A stretch of DNA of 64,000 bases from Purshia tridentata (lineage: Eukaryota > Streptophyta > Magnoliopsida > Rosales > Rosaceae). The stretch lies in contig QANT01007790.1 in NCBI GenBank assembly GCA_003254885.1, positions 1-64,000 of the forward strand, given 5' to 3'. This document shows, in pieces, positions 13,501-26,871 of the stretch (the first letter of the stretch is position 1; each line of letters starts with the position of its first letter). A program made the translations under genes and the position numbers. Under the pieces are notes generated by a model that was not told the origin of the DNA, did no database searches, and worked only from the letters and a program-made list of their open reading frames with translations.

Positions 13501-16500
13501 TTGAGTGCCACGTTGGTGAGAAGTAAGGTGTGTTTCAGCAAGACTTGCTGTGATATGGTGAAAATTACCAACATCATCAACCAAATTGGATTTCTCTAAT
13601 CTTTGACCAATACCATGAACCATGAACACAAGGTGTCGAACTGGAACCTAAAACAAATAGGCAACATCAGACAGTATCACATCTAAAAAATTATAAATAA
13701 ATGAGCAGGATGGTTTGACCAAAAAATAGAATGTAATAGGAATAAAGCAGGATGATCCTAAAACTATAGGATATGTGAACTTATTAGTTCAGTTGTTTCG
13801 ATATCGACATTATATAAATTGGTTATCAAACTAGCCAATCACACCAATCCTCATCCTACAAAATTTCCTTGAACAGGAGTTCTTGGTTGGTAGCTTCAAT
13901 ACCACAACCTAACCAGGATTTGAAGTGAAACACAAAAAGACATTCTCCCAGGCTCCCAGCTCTGTGTTCATAATTACAGAGAACTAAAAAGTGTACAAAG
14001 ACATTTTGTAGAAAAGAACACGTATTATACTATGCATGAATGGTAGAAAGTATAATTATTTTTAAAAAAATAACAACTGTAGACGCAAAATTTTTATTCG
14101 GCCAGAAAGAATACACAACATTTCTTTTTTGATAAGTGCAACAGCACATACCTGTGAACAATAATCATCTATTTCCTCCTCCTTCTGTTGACGTAATTCA
14201 TTCTACAAAAGCACATGGTCGTGAGAAAGATGACAATTTATTTTTACATCCTTTTTAATGCATAAAGAAGACTTTTGTTATACAGAAAAATGATAAATAT
14301 TTTCATGGCACAAATCACAACACAAAAGATAAACTGGTTATGAAGCCAAATTTCACATAAAAAATAGGACAAGAAGTATAGACAATGCAGTGGACAAGCA
14401 CATATAGGCCGTGTTTGTTTAGCTGTATTTCAGATTTGGAATGGGAATTGATTACCCATTCTACCAAAAATGGATGTTTGGTTAAGTTTCATCGATTGGA
14501 AAGGAAACGGAAGTAAGGAATTGACAAGAGTCAATTGCACTCAAAAGCCTGAATTGAAATACCGATGGGGATGCAGTATTTCTCTGTTCTGAAACTATAT
14601 GGAATGAAAACTACATAAGATGACCCTTTACCATTCGATAACCATACAAATAAAAAATAAAACTAGAAACCTGCATATCAGAGCCGTGTAGAGCCTCTAG
14701 TAAATTGGTTCTTCGCTCTGTATCCTATTTGGTCTCTGCAAATAGCTGTATTCTTTTCAGGAAGAAGACAAAGTTAAAATTAAATTATCCCTAACAACCT
14801 TTTGGAAAATCTGAAACCAAAATGTGCTCTGCTAGTGCTGCCTCCTCCATTAAATTTCTTGTTCTCTCCCTTCGTTGCAAAAACCACTTCCATTAACTTA
14901 ATCTGAAAATTTGATTTGGTTTGTTTCTAGAGCTTTCTTTATTATATCGGATCTTTCTTCCTCTGTGAGTGGGTTCATGACCAAAATAGATTGTCTTGTT
15001 TCTCAATACAAAGGATTTACACAAACATGATGGCTTGATGTCTCACTTCTACTCTGTTTCTTTCATTTAGCAATTGATAAATTTCATAATTATTTATATT
15101 ATTTTTTTGTATATTGAAAGTGGGGATATTGAAACTTCCTGGGAATTGTGGTGACGAATTGTTGATATAAAAATTGTGTTAACAATGGTTATAATGGAGG
15201 TGGTGGAATTATTGCTATGGCAGTGCTGGTGAAAGCAATTACAATGGGTGGTTTTTTGATAAGTCTGATGGGGTTCAACACAGGATGTTGATGGTTTTCA
15301 GTTCTTAAAGGAAAGGGTATTATTGGAAAAGTATTAAAGTTTTTAGTTCTTAAAGGAAAGGGTATAATTGGAAAAGTATTAAAGTTTTTAGTCTATTACC
15401 ATCATTACCTAGTCCTGATCATTGGTTTATCCAAAAACTAGAATGAAAATGTTAATACCATTCCATTCTGGGATGGTATGGAAATGGAGTTGAATTCCTA
15501 TTCCTATTTTAGTATTCCAGTCAAACAAACGGGGCCATCTAGTTAAGAAACTAATGAAATTTATTCATGTGGTACAGAACATTTGGACATAACTGCCTAA
15601 CCAAACGCCATCCCATCTCCTCACCACCTATCAAGGCCAAATGCAATTGCACATGAAAATTATTATCAAAGTGGCAATGGTAATTGTTTCCGTAGTTTTT
15701 GTTGTCTTTTCCCTTTTCTCTTGTTACAATTATTACACCAAAAATTTATAGAAAACTAGGTAACAATCTGACTTAGAAAAAGTTGTTACAAAATGTGGAA
15801 ATCCTAGAATCCAAACTATAGACACCAGCAATTAAATCATATCACACGAAAATTTCACTAAGCAATAAGTGTGGATACACAAGTTCCAAGAAAATTTAAT
15901 GATTGGGCATCAATAACAGATATGCATAAGTGGAATGCTCAAACACATCCCAAGAATATGGACTAAAATCTACTATTCAAAAAAGGTAGAACCTTGAAAA
16001 AGGAAAATTGAAGGCAGTGACAGAATTTATACCATCAAAGCATAGATCAGGCATTAAATATATACCTGGGTAGGTTTCGGAGAGTGAGATGCGGAATATC
16101 CACGCCTTAACTTAATTCCATTGCTGCCTAAAGTAATGACACTAGTAAAACCAGAAGCATCCACACAGAGCCAAGCCTCCCAAGTATTATCTTCTCCAGT
16201 GAAAAGTGCATGCAGTCCCTAGAGGTTCATCCCAGGATGTGTTCAGAATACAATAATAACATTATGAAAATATCTTCTCCAAATAGAAATACACATACAG
16301 GGGTAGAGCCTTGCAAATCAACTCGAGCAGCAAAAAGTCCAGAGGGCTGAAACGTTCTCCGGTGCCAAACCTGGTGATAAAAAGTCCAACTTCATCTACT
16401 TATGCTTATCACCTTGTATACAAAGTGAGATGCAGTATATGAATTCTAAAGTGTACAAGAAAGATGAATAGGGGTTAATTAAATGTATACACATGCAGTA

Positions 16501-18256
16501 ACATGTACAATGTGCAGACTTCATTAATCGGGAAATGATTCCATGAATCTAAAACTTGGTATATTTCAAACAGAAAATGATCCCCAGCATCAACATAAAG
16601 TTAGGCAGTACTCATGCTCTGTTACCTATAAAATCTGGATAATATTTACCAATCAGATAATAAGTAGAATATGTATTAAATCCACCTAATCAAAAAACGT
16701 GTCCTTTAAAAGTAGCACATACTGCAGCAAACCTGTCTACGATATGCAATCTCCAATTGTTCAGAAACATCTTCACGGAGTGGCATCCAATCAACACCCC
16801 CTTTACGAGCAAACCAGTGGCCTCTTAAGACACGCCGATTTTCTCCATCCCAATAAACAGGGAAACAATGCCGTTTCACTAAATCTACCTGTAACAATTA
16901 CATAACTTTGTTAACTCAAATAAATAGTCTTATCCCAAAAATAGTTGGACTTGGATCAGTTCACTTTAAAAGATACCCTTTGATTTAATTAAAAAAAGAA
17001 GTGCCTTAGGATGCTATAAACATCAGGAAGTTTTTACTCAAAATCATACAGAAATTCCTGGCATAAAAAATACAAACGAGAAAAACTACAAGAAGCAAAA
17101 GTTCCAGTAAGATAGAGAGATTTGGACCAGATTCCTCCCATGCTGTTATCTTCCTATTGAATTCAATTATGGGACAGATAGTAAGAATATGACAATATAT
17201 GCCTAGGTAGAATGACAATGGCATGGCACATTGTTGACATACAATAACCATACATCAGTGACAGAAAAATATACGAAAATGCTTCAAAAATACAAGTTTC
17301 CAAAAATATCTAGCCGTGGCATTAAGTCAAATGGATTCATCAACAACCACTACTTAGGGGACCATCACATGAGGCATTGAAGCCGACCAAAGCATGTAGA
17401 CAAGTTGATTGGTATTGGATGACTACACGAAAAATATGGCATTTCCTTTAGGAGAAAAATCAGAAACCCACTGTCTGTGCAAGTTTCCATCTTGAGTCTT
17501 CACACGACACGGAAAAAGTACATGGAGGGGTTTAAAAAGCTGGGGAAAGAAAAAAAAAAAACAAGGCATACCTCATAAAGCCCTCCCTTAACAGGTACAC
17601 CAACTCTCTCTTCTTCTTCCTCTTCATATAATCGAGGTGACCGAACCCCCTCCAGAAAAGATGAATTTGCCCGCTCCACCTTCTTACTGGAACTAGGTCG
17701 TTCTTTTGGACCATCACTACATTCTGCATACTCTTTCCACCAACAAGACAGCAACTGTTCCTCCCTCTATATATGCAAATTCAACCACCAAATTATTACA
17801 CTAATTTTTCACATAAACATAAAAAACGCAGCTTTAACACAAAACCCACCAACCCACCTGCAAAAAAGACGCCTCTATTGCTAGAGAGTCCCTCAAACCA
17901 AATCGGAAGTATTCGCCTTTAACTACTACCTCAGTCCGAGGGACTGAAGCAGCCATATCTGCACAATTACAGAAGCAGAAGATTGTCAATTTGTCATTGA
18001 AATCTTACAAACTCACTAAAACTTAGTATGTGAATGTTCGTGAGCATTGAAAATTACCATCCGGTGCCAAAGGGACCTTGCAAAAGTACCACCGAACATC
18101 GCCACCGTCGGAAGGGCTCGTAGTCTGCGCGAGATACTTCTGGTGGCCCTTACACTGCTCAATCTCATCTTCCAATCTCGCAATGTTCGACGGCGTGTTC
18201 TTCAGCAAATCGGGGAACGTTTCTTCAGCCAAACGCTTTGCCTCGGCGTCCGCCAT
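7546..18256 (-). CDS. SGR2: SGR2, DDHD-domain phospholipase A1-like protein (21 exons)
   Basis: Exons, 5' to 3': 18256-18058, 17958-17858, 17766-17572, 16888-16733, 16370-16299, 16218-16066, 14202-14152, 13647-13477, 13215-13066, 12929-12864, 12760-12212, 12115-12037, 11886-11765, 11564-11492, 11014-10912, 10333-10240, 10162-10100, 9613-9565, 9308-9205, 7961-7915, 7771-7546. They join to 940 aa; I recall about 933 aa for Arabidopsis SGR2. The lipase motif GHSLGS has its nucleophile Ser at 445. The DDHD metal-binding region runs about 689-870 (VDTFFAVGSPLG, FHPFDPVAYR, RIDHML, GAHTNYW). In Arabidopsis SGR2 acts at vacuolar membranes of endodermal cells and is needed for amyloplast sedimentation and shoot gravitropism; function here is inferred from that family. 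Start ATG 18256 gives MADAEAKRLAEE. The gene is head-to-head with the KH gene. Confidence 0.93.
8995..9202. repeat. Minisatellite in SGR2 intron 19
   Basis: A 28-bp unit (GTTTGCATGCGTGCGTGAGT plus GAATGCTT) recurs from about 9008, and a larger 84-bp unit repeats twice (about 9035-9118 and 9119-9202). The array ends within a few bases of the exon 19 splice donor at 9204-9203, and the repeated unit contains a near-copy of the donor neighbourhood (TGTGTAGATATACCC on the minus strand). Reading through it gives Cys/His-rich repeat peptides that are not genes. Confidence 0.85.
14407..15536. mobile_element. Non-autonomous DNA-transposon-like insertion in SGR2 intron 6
   Basis: The 1130-bp segment starts GGCCGTGTTTGTTTAGCTG and ends with the inverted match of GGCCCCGTTTGTTTGACTG, giving imperfect terminal inverted repeats of about 24 bp. 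GGCC..GTTTGTTT ends resemble PIF/Harbinger- or Tourist-like elements. The flanking trinucleotides are ATA and ATC, so a target-site duplication is at best decayed. No transposase frame is seen. It lies wholly inside the 1.86-kb intron between exons 6 and 7 and is therefore spliced out. Confidence 0.6.
15297..15391. repeat. 45-bp tandem duplication within the intronic insertion
   Basis: A 45-bp unit (containing AGTTCTTAAAGGAAAGGGTA) is present twice plus a few bases, with one or two differences between copies. Confidence 0.85.
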
Positions 18257-19294
18257 AATCGACCACCAGAGAAGAAGAGACAATTGCTTTTTGCTTCAAA
18301 TTGTCCAACTCACCAACTCAACGTTTGCATTTCAAAACCCTAAATGCACTAAATTCGCCAAATTCGCGGATACCATGAAATAGATAGTGGAAAGGAGCTG
18401 AGATTATAGAGGGGAATTGGGAATTTGAGAATCTTGGGAAACCAAAAGCGCGAGAAAGTTGAATGCAAAACTTCAGTTTTTCTGGTAATTAAAAAATGAG
18501 AATGTGGAAGAATCATGACCGAGAGAGCAAGCTTCAAGGACAGGAAAGGAGATTGTTCACAGGAATGACAGCTCGCTCGGTGTTGAATGGCAGGTAGATT
18601 ACAACTGCTTCACAGAGAAATGGCGGTTGCGTGCTTTTTATTTTTATTTTTATTTCCTTTGTAATGGGCCAGCAAAATATTTTTCCTTCAATTTAACTAT
18701 TTTACCCTCAAAATATTAAAATTTATTTATTTTTTAAATTAACAAAAAACAAGATTGAATTTTTAAATGTTTAATCAAATTCAGCATTCTCGCTTTATAG
18801 ATCAAAGATGAATGAACCATTGACAAAAGAAAACTAAATATTTATATACATATTTTTTAAAAATTTATGAGCTTAAATTATTTATAAAAATAATATTTAA
18901 TAAACGAGAATTGATTACTAACAAAAAGTGCGAAAATTGCTAAAATAAAATGTAGTTACGGGCCTACACGTCATGGTTAAGCATTGAATTGGGCTTAGTT
19001 GTTAGAAAACCCATTTGCCCGGTGGCCCAGTACATGCTAACCCTAAAGTCTAAAACTATTGGGTGGGTCATAATATAAAATATTTGAAGGCCCCCACTTT
19101 ATATAACTCCTTAAACCCTCCAGGCCTCTAATCCAAGCTCACATAGTCACAGTCGTATCCATTTTCTCATCAACTCCCTCCATCTTTCTCACCCACTCAA
19201 AACCCGTTCACACACAGACACATACATTTATCCGAATCCCTAGGGTTTTGGTGGCACTTCTCAACTTGGGTACTTCCCAATTTTCGCGAGCCCC
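18257..19294. promoter_or_regulatory. Divergent promoter region SGR2 / KH gene
   Basis: About 1 kb between two start codons pointing away from each other. TGGGCC/TGGGCT site-II-like motifs occur near 18665, 18988 and (reverse) 19024. TATATAA lies near 19100, about 200 bp before the KH start codon. A telo-box-like CCCTAGGGTTTT near 19239 lies in the likely 5' UTR. This motif set is typical of broadly expressed plant genes. The middle (18690-18960) is very AT-rich. Confidence 0.55.
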
Positions 19295-22200
19295 ATGGCT
19301 GAGGAGGAGGTTGTAGCAGCCGCGGCTAGCCCTAAGCCTTCGGATCACAAGCGCAAGCTCGAAGATTTGGAGCCCGAATCAGCTCCGGAACCGGACGAGC
19401 ACGGCTCCGACGAGCTGGAGGAGCAGAATGTGGAGCCCGATGAAGCCAATGAAGAAGTTGATGTGCCTCAGTCTGAAGAATCTGACGCGAAACGGCCTCG
19501 TCTTGATGACAAGCCCGACGGTACAGATTTTTCTTGCTCTTTTAAGTATTTACACCCCTTTTTTAGGCCGCCATTTGTATTTTTCTTGTTAAAATGTTGG
19601 GTTTTTTGTTGTTGATAATTTTTGTTGTGTTCTATGTTTTGTATTATTAGTCACATTCTTGTGAAAATTTCTTTATTTTCTTTGTTACAAAAGAGCTGAT
19701 TACTATAATGAAGCTCGTTGATTGATTAATATTATGAAGCTAGTTGATCATAAGAAGTGATCAAACATTTTACAGAAGAAATAAGGCACATGAATTTTTT
19801 TTAAAGGACTAGGTCATTGTACAGGTTCTTTAAAATTGTCTTTGCCCAGAAGAAACATTGGTTTTTTTGTTGCTTTTCTTTCTATAATAATAGTATGTTC
19901 ATTCAATTCAACATTATGACCTTTGAATTTGATGATAACAGCTAGTGAGAATGGGCACCAGGAGGAGAAGGTAGATGAGCCGGCAAAGGAGAATGATGAT
20001 CAACTGAATATTGAGAGTGGCAACTTGGAGCACCCTCAGGCTGCATCTGTGGAACTTACAGAAACATTGACTGACGAACAACACTATGACAATAATGGTG
20101 AGACGATTGACACCCAAAAACCTGTTGAGAATTCTCTTGTGGAAAATGCTGAGGAACCTCCTCAAGAGGAGTCTCAACTACACTCTGCAGAGGAACCTCA
20201 GCATGGTGATGCTTCCTCAGTGCAACACGAGCAACCTTCTTCTGCAAATCAGACTATGACGCACAAAATGGAGGTTCCTAATAATAAGGTTGCTGATTAT
20301 ACCTATAACATTTTGCGTAATAATTATTTATGTAATGCTAATTATATGTTCCCTTGCAATCTTGCACATTATACCATATGCTACAGTGGTCCAAATTTCA
20401 CCCTTAACATTATACAAATGTTGGTGCAGGTTGGGGTTCTAATTGGAAAGGCTGGGGATACTATACGGTACTTGCAATACAATTCTGGAGCAAAAATTCA
20501 AATCACAAGGGATGCTGATGCTGATCCATATTCTGCAACCAGGCCTGTGGAGATAATTGGAAATTTGGATAATATAAGCAAGGCTGAGAAGCTTATAAAT
20601 GCTGTTATTGCAGAGGTTTATGCTTTCTCTGACTTACTTTTGTCCCTCTTTCAAGACTCCCATTGCCTTATTAGTATTCATACTTGGTGATCTGAAATTT
20701 TTGTCATGCTGAATTGTGTACTTCTTTGCAGGCTGATGCAGGGGGTTCTCCTTCCCTGGTGGCTAGGGGCCTTGCTACTGCACAGGCTGCTGCTGCTGCT
20801 GCAGAACAAATTCAGATACAAGTTCCCAATGAGAAGGTAATCCATTTTTCTTCCGTATGTAAATGATCCGTGTCTTGTGTATTCAATAGTGCTTTATCTA
20901 AGACAAGACTTTGCTTTGTCAGGTTGGTTTGATAATTGGAAAAGGTGGGGAGACCATTAAAGGTCTACAGACCAGATCAGGGGCCCGTATCCAGGTAGTT
21001 GATATCGTAGGCCTTTCCTTGATGTGTGTAAACAGGGTGTTGCTTGTATTTATTCATGCATTCTGTCTTTACTTGACCTATCCTTTTTACTTGTTTATTT
21101 AGCTGATACCCCAACATCTACCGGAGGGGGATGAATCTAAAGAAAGGACAGTGCGAGTAACTGGTGATAAGAAGCAAATTGAAGTGGCAAGAGAATTGAT
21201 AAAGGAAGTTATGAATCAGGTTATTTTTTGAGCTGATCTCTTTCTCCTTAAAATAACTTCTTCTTTTTTCCTGGTATTTAAGTTGTGGTTGTAATAAATT
21301 GTGGTGTGGTTATCTTTTTTCTTTTTTTGTTATGGCAGTGATTGTGGTTAGTACAATGGTTTCTTCTATGTTGAACTATTTACACTTTACAGTGCTTAAG
21401 TTCTATTGTGTCTTGTCCCTATGAATACTCCCTTAGTATGTTCCTATGTAATATATGGTTGCACAGTGTGTAAAAACATGAGGTTTATTAACTATGGGCA
21501 TGTTCTTTTGAATGCCATTAGGCGTCTGCCTGCATAATGGTGGTGCTGCTTCTTTTGTTATGTGCATAGGTTCTTTTTGCTCATGTGCATGTATGTCCAG
21601 AGGATTTAACGAGCTTACTAGCCAGTCTTGTGCATGATGTCCCCCCTTTTGAATTTGGCCTTATATGTAAATTTAACTTAGTTCCCCAAATGTAAATGAC
21701 AAATTGTGGTGTATGCTCAATTGGATTGGGTAGTGCTCTATAATTTCAGGAATTAATATTGCTTTTTTCTAAGAAGAAATTATATGATAATTTTGATATG
21801 GTAGAGTCACCTGTTCCTTTCTTGGTACCTTTTCAATTTCAAGTAGTATAGTTGTATGGGTAATTACTTGAAGGGATGGGGATAAACAAGAATAACTATT
21901 TCGATGTATAACAAATATTTTGGGAGCCTTTTTAAGATAGGGATAAACAAGTATAACTATTTCGATGTCTTAGTAGAAATAACAAGGTATTTGGATGTCT
22001 TGATCCTATCAATTATTGTTGAAGATAGGGATAAACAAGTGTAATTAGTTAGCTGGATTGTATATCTTCTATGCAATTGTTCAGTAATTTCCTTAGAAGA
22101 CTGATTAAGTAGAAATTCTGAATCATTTGCATTTGGCTAAGCAACATACTTTTATGGTTATGGTATGATTAGCTGTCCAATGAACTGTATGTGCATGCCT

Positions 22201-25200
22201 GTGACACCCTTTGGTCTTTTGAGGAAGAAATATTACATTATTTTGCCATGGGAATGAGAGCCTGACCTTTTGCTCTTAAGAGTTTGCAATATTGATGAAT
22301 GATCTATGCCAAGGTCCACATAAATGCTGTTAGGAAGATTATTCAATCAAAGATGCGGTTGCCATGATTTATTTGTGTTGAAGGTGCCGATTTCGAATTG
22401 GTTGGCTTTAAAAATGCAGATTTGGCTATTGCCTTTTCCATGGGGTCAGCATTGCTTAGACAACCACTATTCACTGAAGAGAGGTTTCAGGCATTTTATC
22501 TCGCGATTGCAGGATGTTAATAGTTGGTAAGATTGCTTTGAGACCTGAAAGTTGACAATCATAATTCAGTAAGACTATGTTGCATTAGCCATGGTGTTCA
22601 TAAGCACCTCCATATTCTATGCATGAGACGTGTATGGAAGAAATTGTTATTCCTGGTGACTTAATGATATAATAGAATTTGTATGGGACCAATAGTCCAT
22701 AAATCAGTGTTTGATGCTATGCTGATGTATTTAAAGTTTGTGGTACAAATCTTCTCACATGCATCAAGGTGCTCCGCCATTGCTAAAGCTAGGGTCGATG
22801 CTATAATATAACAATTGTGTGACATCAATTATATGTGTTACCCATTTGACCCGACTTGATGTGATGCTGAAACATGTCATTTGTATACATAGAATTGGTA
22901 TACTGTCTGAAAGAGTCGAGCGAATGTTTCTTTCTTGATACTTTGAATGCATAATATGCCTGTAATGCTAAAGCTGTGGCTTTATTAGACATCACCCTAC
23001 TTCCTGACTTATTGGTTTTCTTATTAGTCAAGTATGTCATCAGAATCTGTGCCATAAATTTTTGCTAATTTTCTTCATTGCATAGTGGTAGATTACCTTG
23101 CATAAGTTTTTGCTTTATGCATAAATGACATATTTGACTGGAGAGAACAAAAAAATTTAGGTTATATTACTCTGTGTGTGGTAATGATAAAATTTTGGTG
23201 TCATTTCCCGAATGAAATTTATTGGGAATTGCTGCTGCTTTATGAGTATGGAAGGATCTTTATAGGGAAAACCAAGCATATAAAAGGAGAGCATATGACT
23301 ATTGCATTAAAAATGAACTTTGAGTTGTCTCTGAGTAGCTGTGCTTCATAAGCTGGGACATTACTGAGAAACATTGCTGGAGGCTTCCAAAGAGGCTGCA
23401 GTGTGTTCAAACTTTACAAAGACATTCTCCGAGGCACCTGGGTATCTCTAGCAGAAAGTTTACTTTTATGTCACTTTATTTCTTCTTTGTTGATAAGAGA
23501 GGGACTGTGGTAGCCAGATAAGTTTGTTAGGGCTTTAAATTTAGAAAGATCCATGGTATATTTTTTGTTGAAAAGACTTCTTATTTGTATTGTTTGGTAG
23601 CTTACTACTTGCCTCTTATATTTATAGCCCCTTTGACGTAGTTCATCTCTGTTTGGGGGAACAGTTCTATGCTGTTTGTGGTCGCTGATATTATTTATTA
23701 ATGGTTAGTGGTAATTTTACATGGTATCTTTTGCTATAGTACCGCTTGTTCCTTATATCTGTTCATCTCATTCAGTCAAGATAATGCCCAGGAGCTCCTC
23801 AAATTTTAAGAGCAGTAGACGTCGTTAAAGCAGCAACTTCTACGTTCATTATTTTTTTAAATGTGGAAATATTTGTTTCTATGCATTGATTATTCCTTTT
23901 TCTGATTTTCTTTAAATAGACTGTGAGGCCATCACATCTCCCCAGTGGTTATAACCATCAGGGTTACCGGCCCCATGGACCAGGTGGCTCTCAATGGGGT
24001 CCACGAGGTCCTCATCTACCCCAGGCATCTACATATGATTATCACCAACGAGGACCGTATCCGTCCCATAATTCTCAGTACCCTCCTACGTATGGGAGTT
24101 ATCCTCAACATATGGGTCCGAGAAGTGGCTTTGGTTCTGGTTGGGAGCAAAGGCCACCTCCTAGCATGCAGGGGATGCCTCCACATGGGGGTGGTTATGA
24201 TTACTACAGTGGACAAGGAGGTCAATTAGCTGATGGCCCCGGATCTGCACAACATCCTGTTCCTTCTCATGCTCCTGGCCCTTCTCCTACTCCCACAATG
24301 GGCCCGCCTCCATCCCAAGCAAATTACAATTATGGACAGCCACATGCTCCAGAATATGGGCATTCGGCTCCTTATTCCCAGACTGGACCTCCTCAGCATA
24401 GCTATGGGCATGGGTACGAAGAACCAAAATATGAAAATCATGCTCCAGTACAGCATCCCTATGGAGGACACGGGACATCTCAGCCATATCCACAAACTGG
24501 AGCTCAGCAAGGTTATGGTCCACAGCAGCATTTTGGTAAACCACCATCATATAACATGCCATCACAGGGGCCACCTCCCCAGTCTTATGGACCTCCAAGG
24601 GCTGCTCAATCAGGAGATGCGGTTTATCAGGGTTCTACACCAGCTCAATCATATGGTCCAAGTGTTCCAGCTCAACAGCCATATCCATATGCATCCAGTG
24701 GAATGACACAGCAGAGTTATCCTTCATATGGTTCTGCCCCAGCTTCTGATGGTTATAGTCAGCCACTGCCTGCTTCTGGCACAGGTTATCCACAGCAAGC
24801 CGGACAGCCTGTTAGTTATGGCCAGCCTGGTTTGCAGCAGGCACCTGGCTATGCTCAAGTGGGTCCAACTGCAGGGTACACACAATACCCATCTCAACAA
24901 GGTTACCCTGAGCAGTCTGCTGCAAGCACAGCAGGTTATGGGTACCAAGGGCCCCAAGACTCTGCATATGGAGGCGTCGCTGCATCAGCCTATGGTGCAC
25001 CCTCAGCTGCGCAGCCGGGTTATGTTCAACCAACACCAACTCAACAAGGTTATGATCAGTCTGGTGGTTATGGAGGTGCACCGAATGCTTCAGTTGGTTA
25101 TGGGAAAACATTGTCCCCTCAGCCTCAACCTCAACCTCAGCCTCAGCCTGGTTATCCTCAGTACGACTCAAGTCAAATGTATGCCGCTGCACCTCGTTGA
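19295..25200 (+). CDS. Two-KH-domain RNA-binding protein with YG/PQ-rich tail
   Basis: Exons 19295-19520, 19942-20288, 20430-20615, 20732-20836, 20923-20994, 21103-21219 and 23920-25200 join to 777 aa. Residues 1-190 are acidic (Glu-rich) with a basic patch (HKRK). KH1 starts near 192 (VGVLIGKAGDTIRYLQ; GKAG is the GXXG nucleic-acid-binding loop) and KH2 near 289 (VGLIIGKGGETIKGLQ). An Ala run (RGLATAQAAAAAAEQ) links them. Residues 352-777 are a single low-complexity exon rich in Tyr, Gly, Pro, Gln and Ser, with repeated SYG, GYPQ and PQPQ motifs. The layout resembles far-upstream-element-binding-like KH proteins, which bind single-stranded RNA or DNA in the nucleus; the target is unknown. 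The last intron is 2.7 kb. Confidence 0.9.
21870..22045. repeat. Short diverged repeat in KH-gene intron 6
   Basis: The motif GATAGGGATAAACAAGTATA occurs with variations near 21878, 21937 and 22024, part followed by ACTATTTCGATGT. It looks like a local tandem duplication. The rest of the 2.7-kb intron (21220-23919) shows nothing recognisable. Confidence 0.55.
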
Positions 25201-26871
25201 ATACACTAATCTAGTTTTTTCAGAGCTTCAAGTTGTGGTTCATGTGCCAGGTCCTTTTACTAGTAGTAGTTTTTAGGCCTTTCTGACTAGTAAGTTGAAC
25301 TTTTCACACTGTTTTTATTGATGTAATGTAGCGTTCATGTTTTGTTAAATCATCTACTTTGATTATGAATGATATGCAATATAAATTGCTTTATTGAAGT
25401 GATAATGAACTTGCCAAGGGATCATATGTTAATATGCCTGTGCCTTCCGAGGATGATATCCTTGAAGCTTATTTCAAGGAGAGATTGCATAAAACTTGAA
25501 CATGTCTCAAAAGAAAAGGGTGAAATAATTCATCACTAGCAACTATTCACTCCCACATCTAAAATCAAAGCTCAAATCTGAATTTTTCTCCAATCTGAAT
25601 GTGGGCGTTTGAATGCCCTCGCTCCCGCTTTCCTCTTGCATTTGAATACCTGACCAATCTTTGCACTCTTTAGGCTATTTTCTACTTTAAAAATCAATAA
25701 TCTTGGAAGTTTTAAGGAAAAGTTTACCATACACACGTGGTATACAAAATACACTTTCAATTTCTAAATTTTGACAAGTTTATCTTTTTACTGTCAGGTT
25801 TTCACCACAGTAAACTGTAAGGGAATTCCATTATCAGACTGTAAAGGAACTCAGTATTCAGATTGAATCATATACGTGAATTACAATATTGCATCAGATC
25901 TAAAGGAAAAAGTAAAAGTAAGTAAATATGAGATCATGTGGGAAATGCAATGTAGTGTTAATGTTTAAATACATATTTATCTATTCGAGGTGGGCTGTCT
26001 AAAATGGCACAGGCTTCTGTGTTGCACAAATCTTGTGGGATACGCAACAGAACTGTCTGACATAATTTTTCGGACACCTCACATCTTCAACTAATTTATC
26101 ATCTTACTCCATGTCGTCACTTTTCATCAAAACTCACATTCCTTCTCGCTAATTAAAGCTAAATACGCAAAACAAAAGACAATAAATACAAACAATGGAT
26201 TTTTTTTATTTTTATTTTTTTGTGCTTGAATGCCCAGAAGCTGAAAAACTCAAGGTAGGGTATATGATATGCTAAAATCTCAACAATAATAATATTATTA
26301 GTTTTTAAAATATTTCTCTTGTTCAAAATTTCATTATTTATAATCTCATTTTTCTTGGTACTTTTACGGTTTTACCATATTTCTTTGGTTTTGGACTTTC
26401 ACCATTATTTAATAACACCTTCCGTCTTCTATTTTTATAGTGCTCTTTTTGTCATTTTCTTTTCTGCGCAGTTAAAATCTCGTTGCATAGCTGCACAGTT
26501 GCATGTATATAATTAAGAAAGAAAGAATGAATTGGGTTCCTTAATAAAATTCATAATTAGACATGACTTGGTTCTTTGTAGTTGGTTTTCACATGTTTTG
26601 CTTAGAGTGTATATTGCTGAATTGAGAAAACAAAAATTTGGGTTCTAAATCAATTTACATTATGGAATTAATAAAATTCATAATTAGAAAAGTCAGTTAA
26701 AGAAACAAACAGTTATTGCTGTAGAAACAAACTAAAGAGTAACTTTGAGAGAGAGAGAGAGTATACACTTTTTTTCTTCTGTAATCTTCATAATATATAA
26801 TTCATAAGAGTATTTACCAAATAATGAAACATTGATAACATGGACTACTACTAATTGGATCAAAACAATGG
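25201..26871. other. Convergent spacer between KH gene and EPF-like gene
   Basis: The first 200-250 bp are probably the KH gene's 3' UTR. The remainder is AT-rich without convincing exons. A short GA repeat lies near 26747-26761. Confidence 0.45.

Noticed and set aside
23945-25276. Several long frames on both strands within the last KH exon
   Set aside because: Shadows of the low-complexity coding exon; the + frame from 23920 is contiguous with KH2 and has the expected composition.
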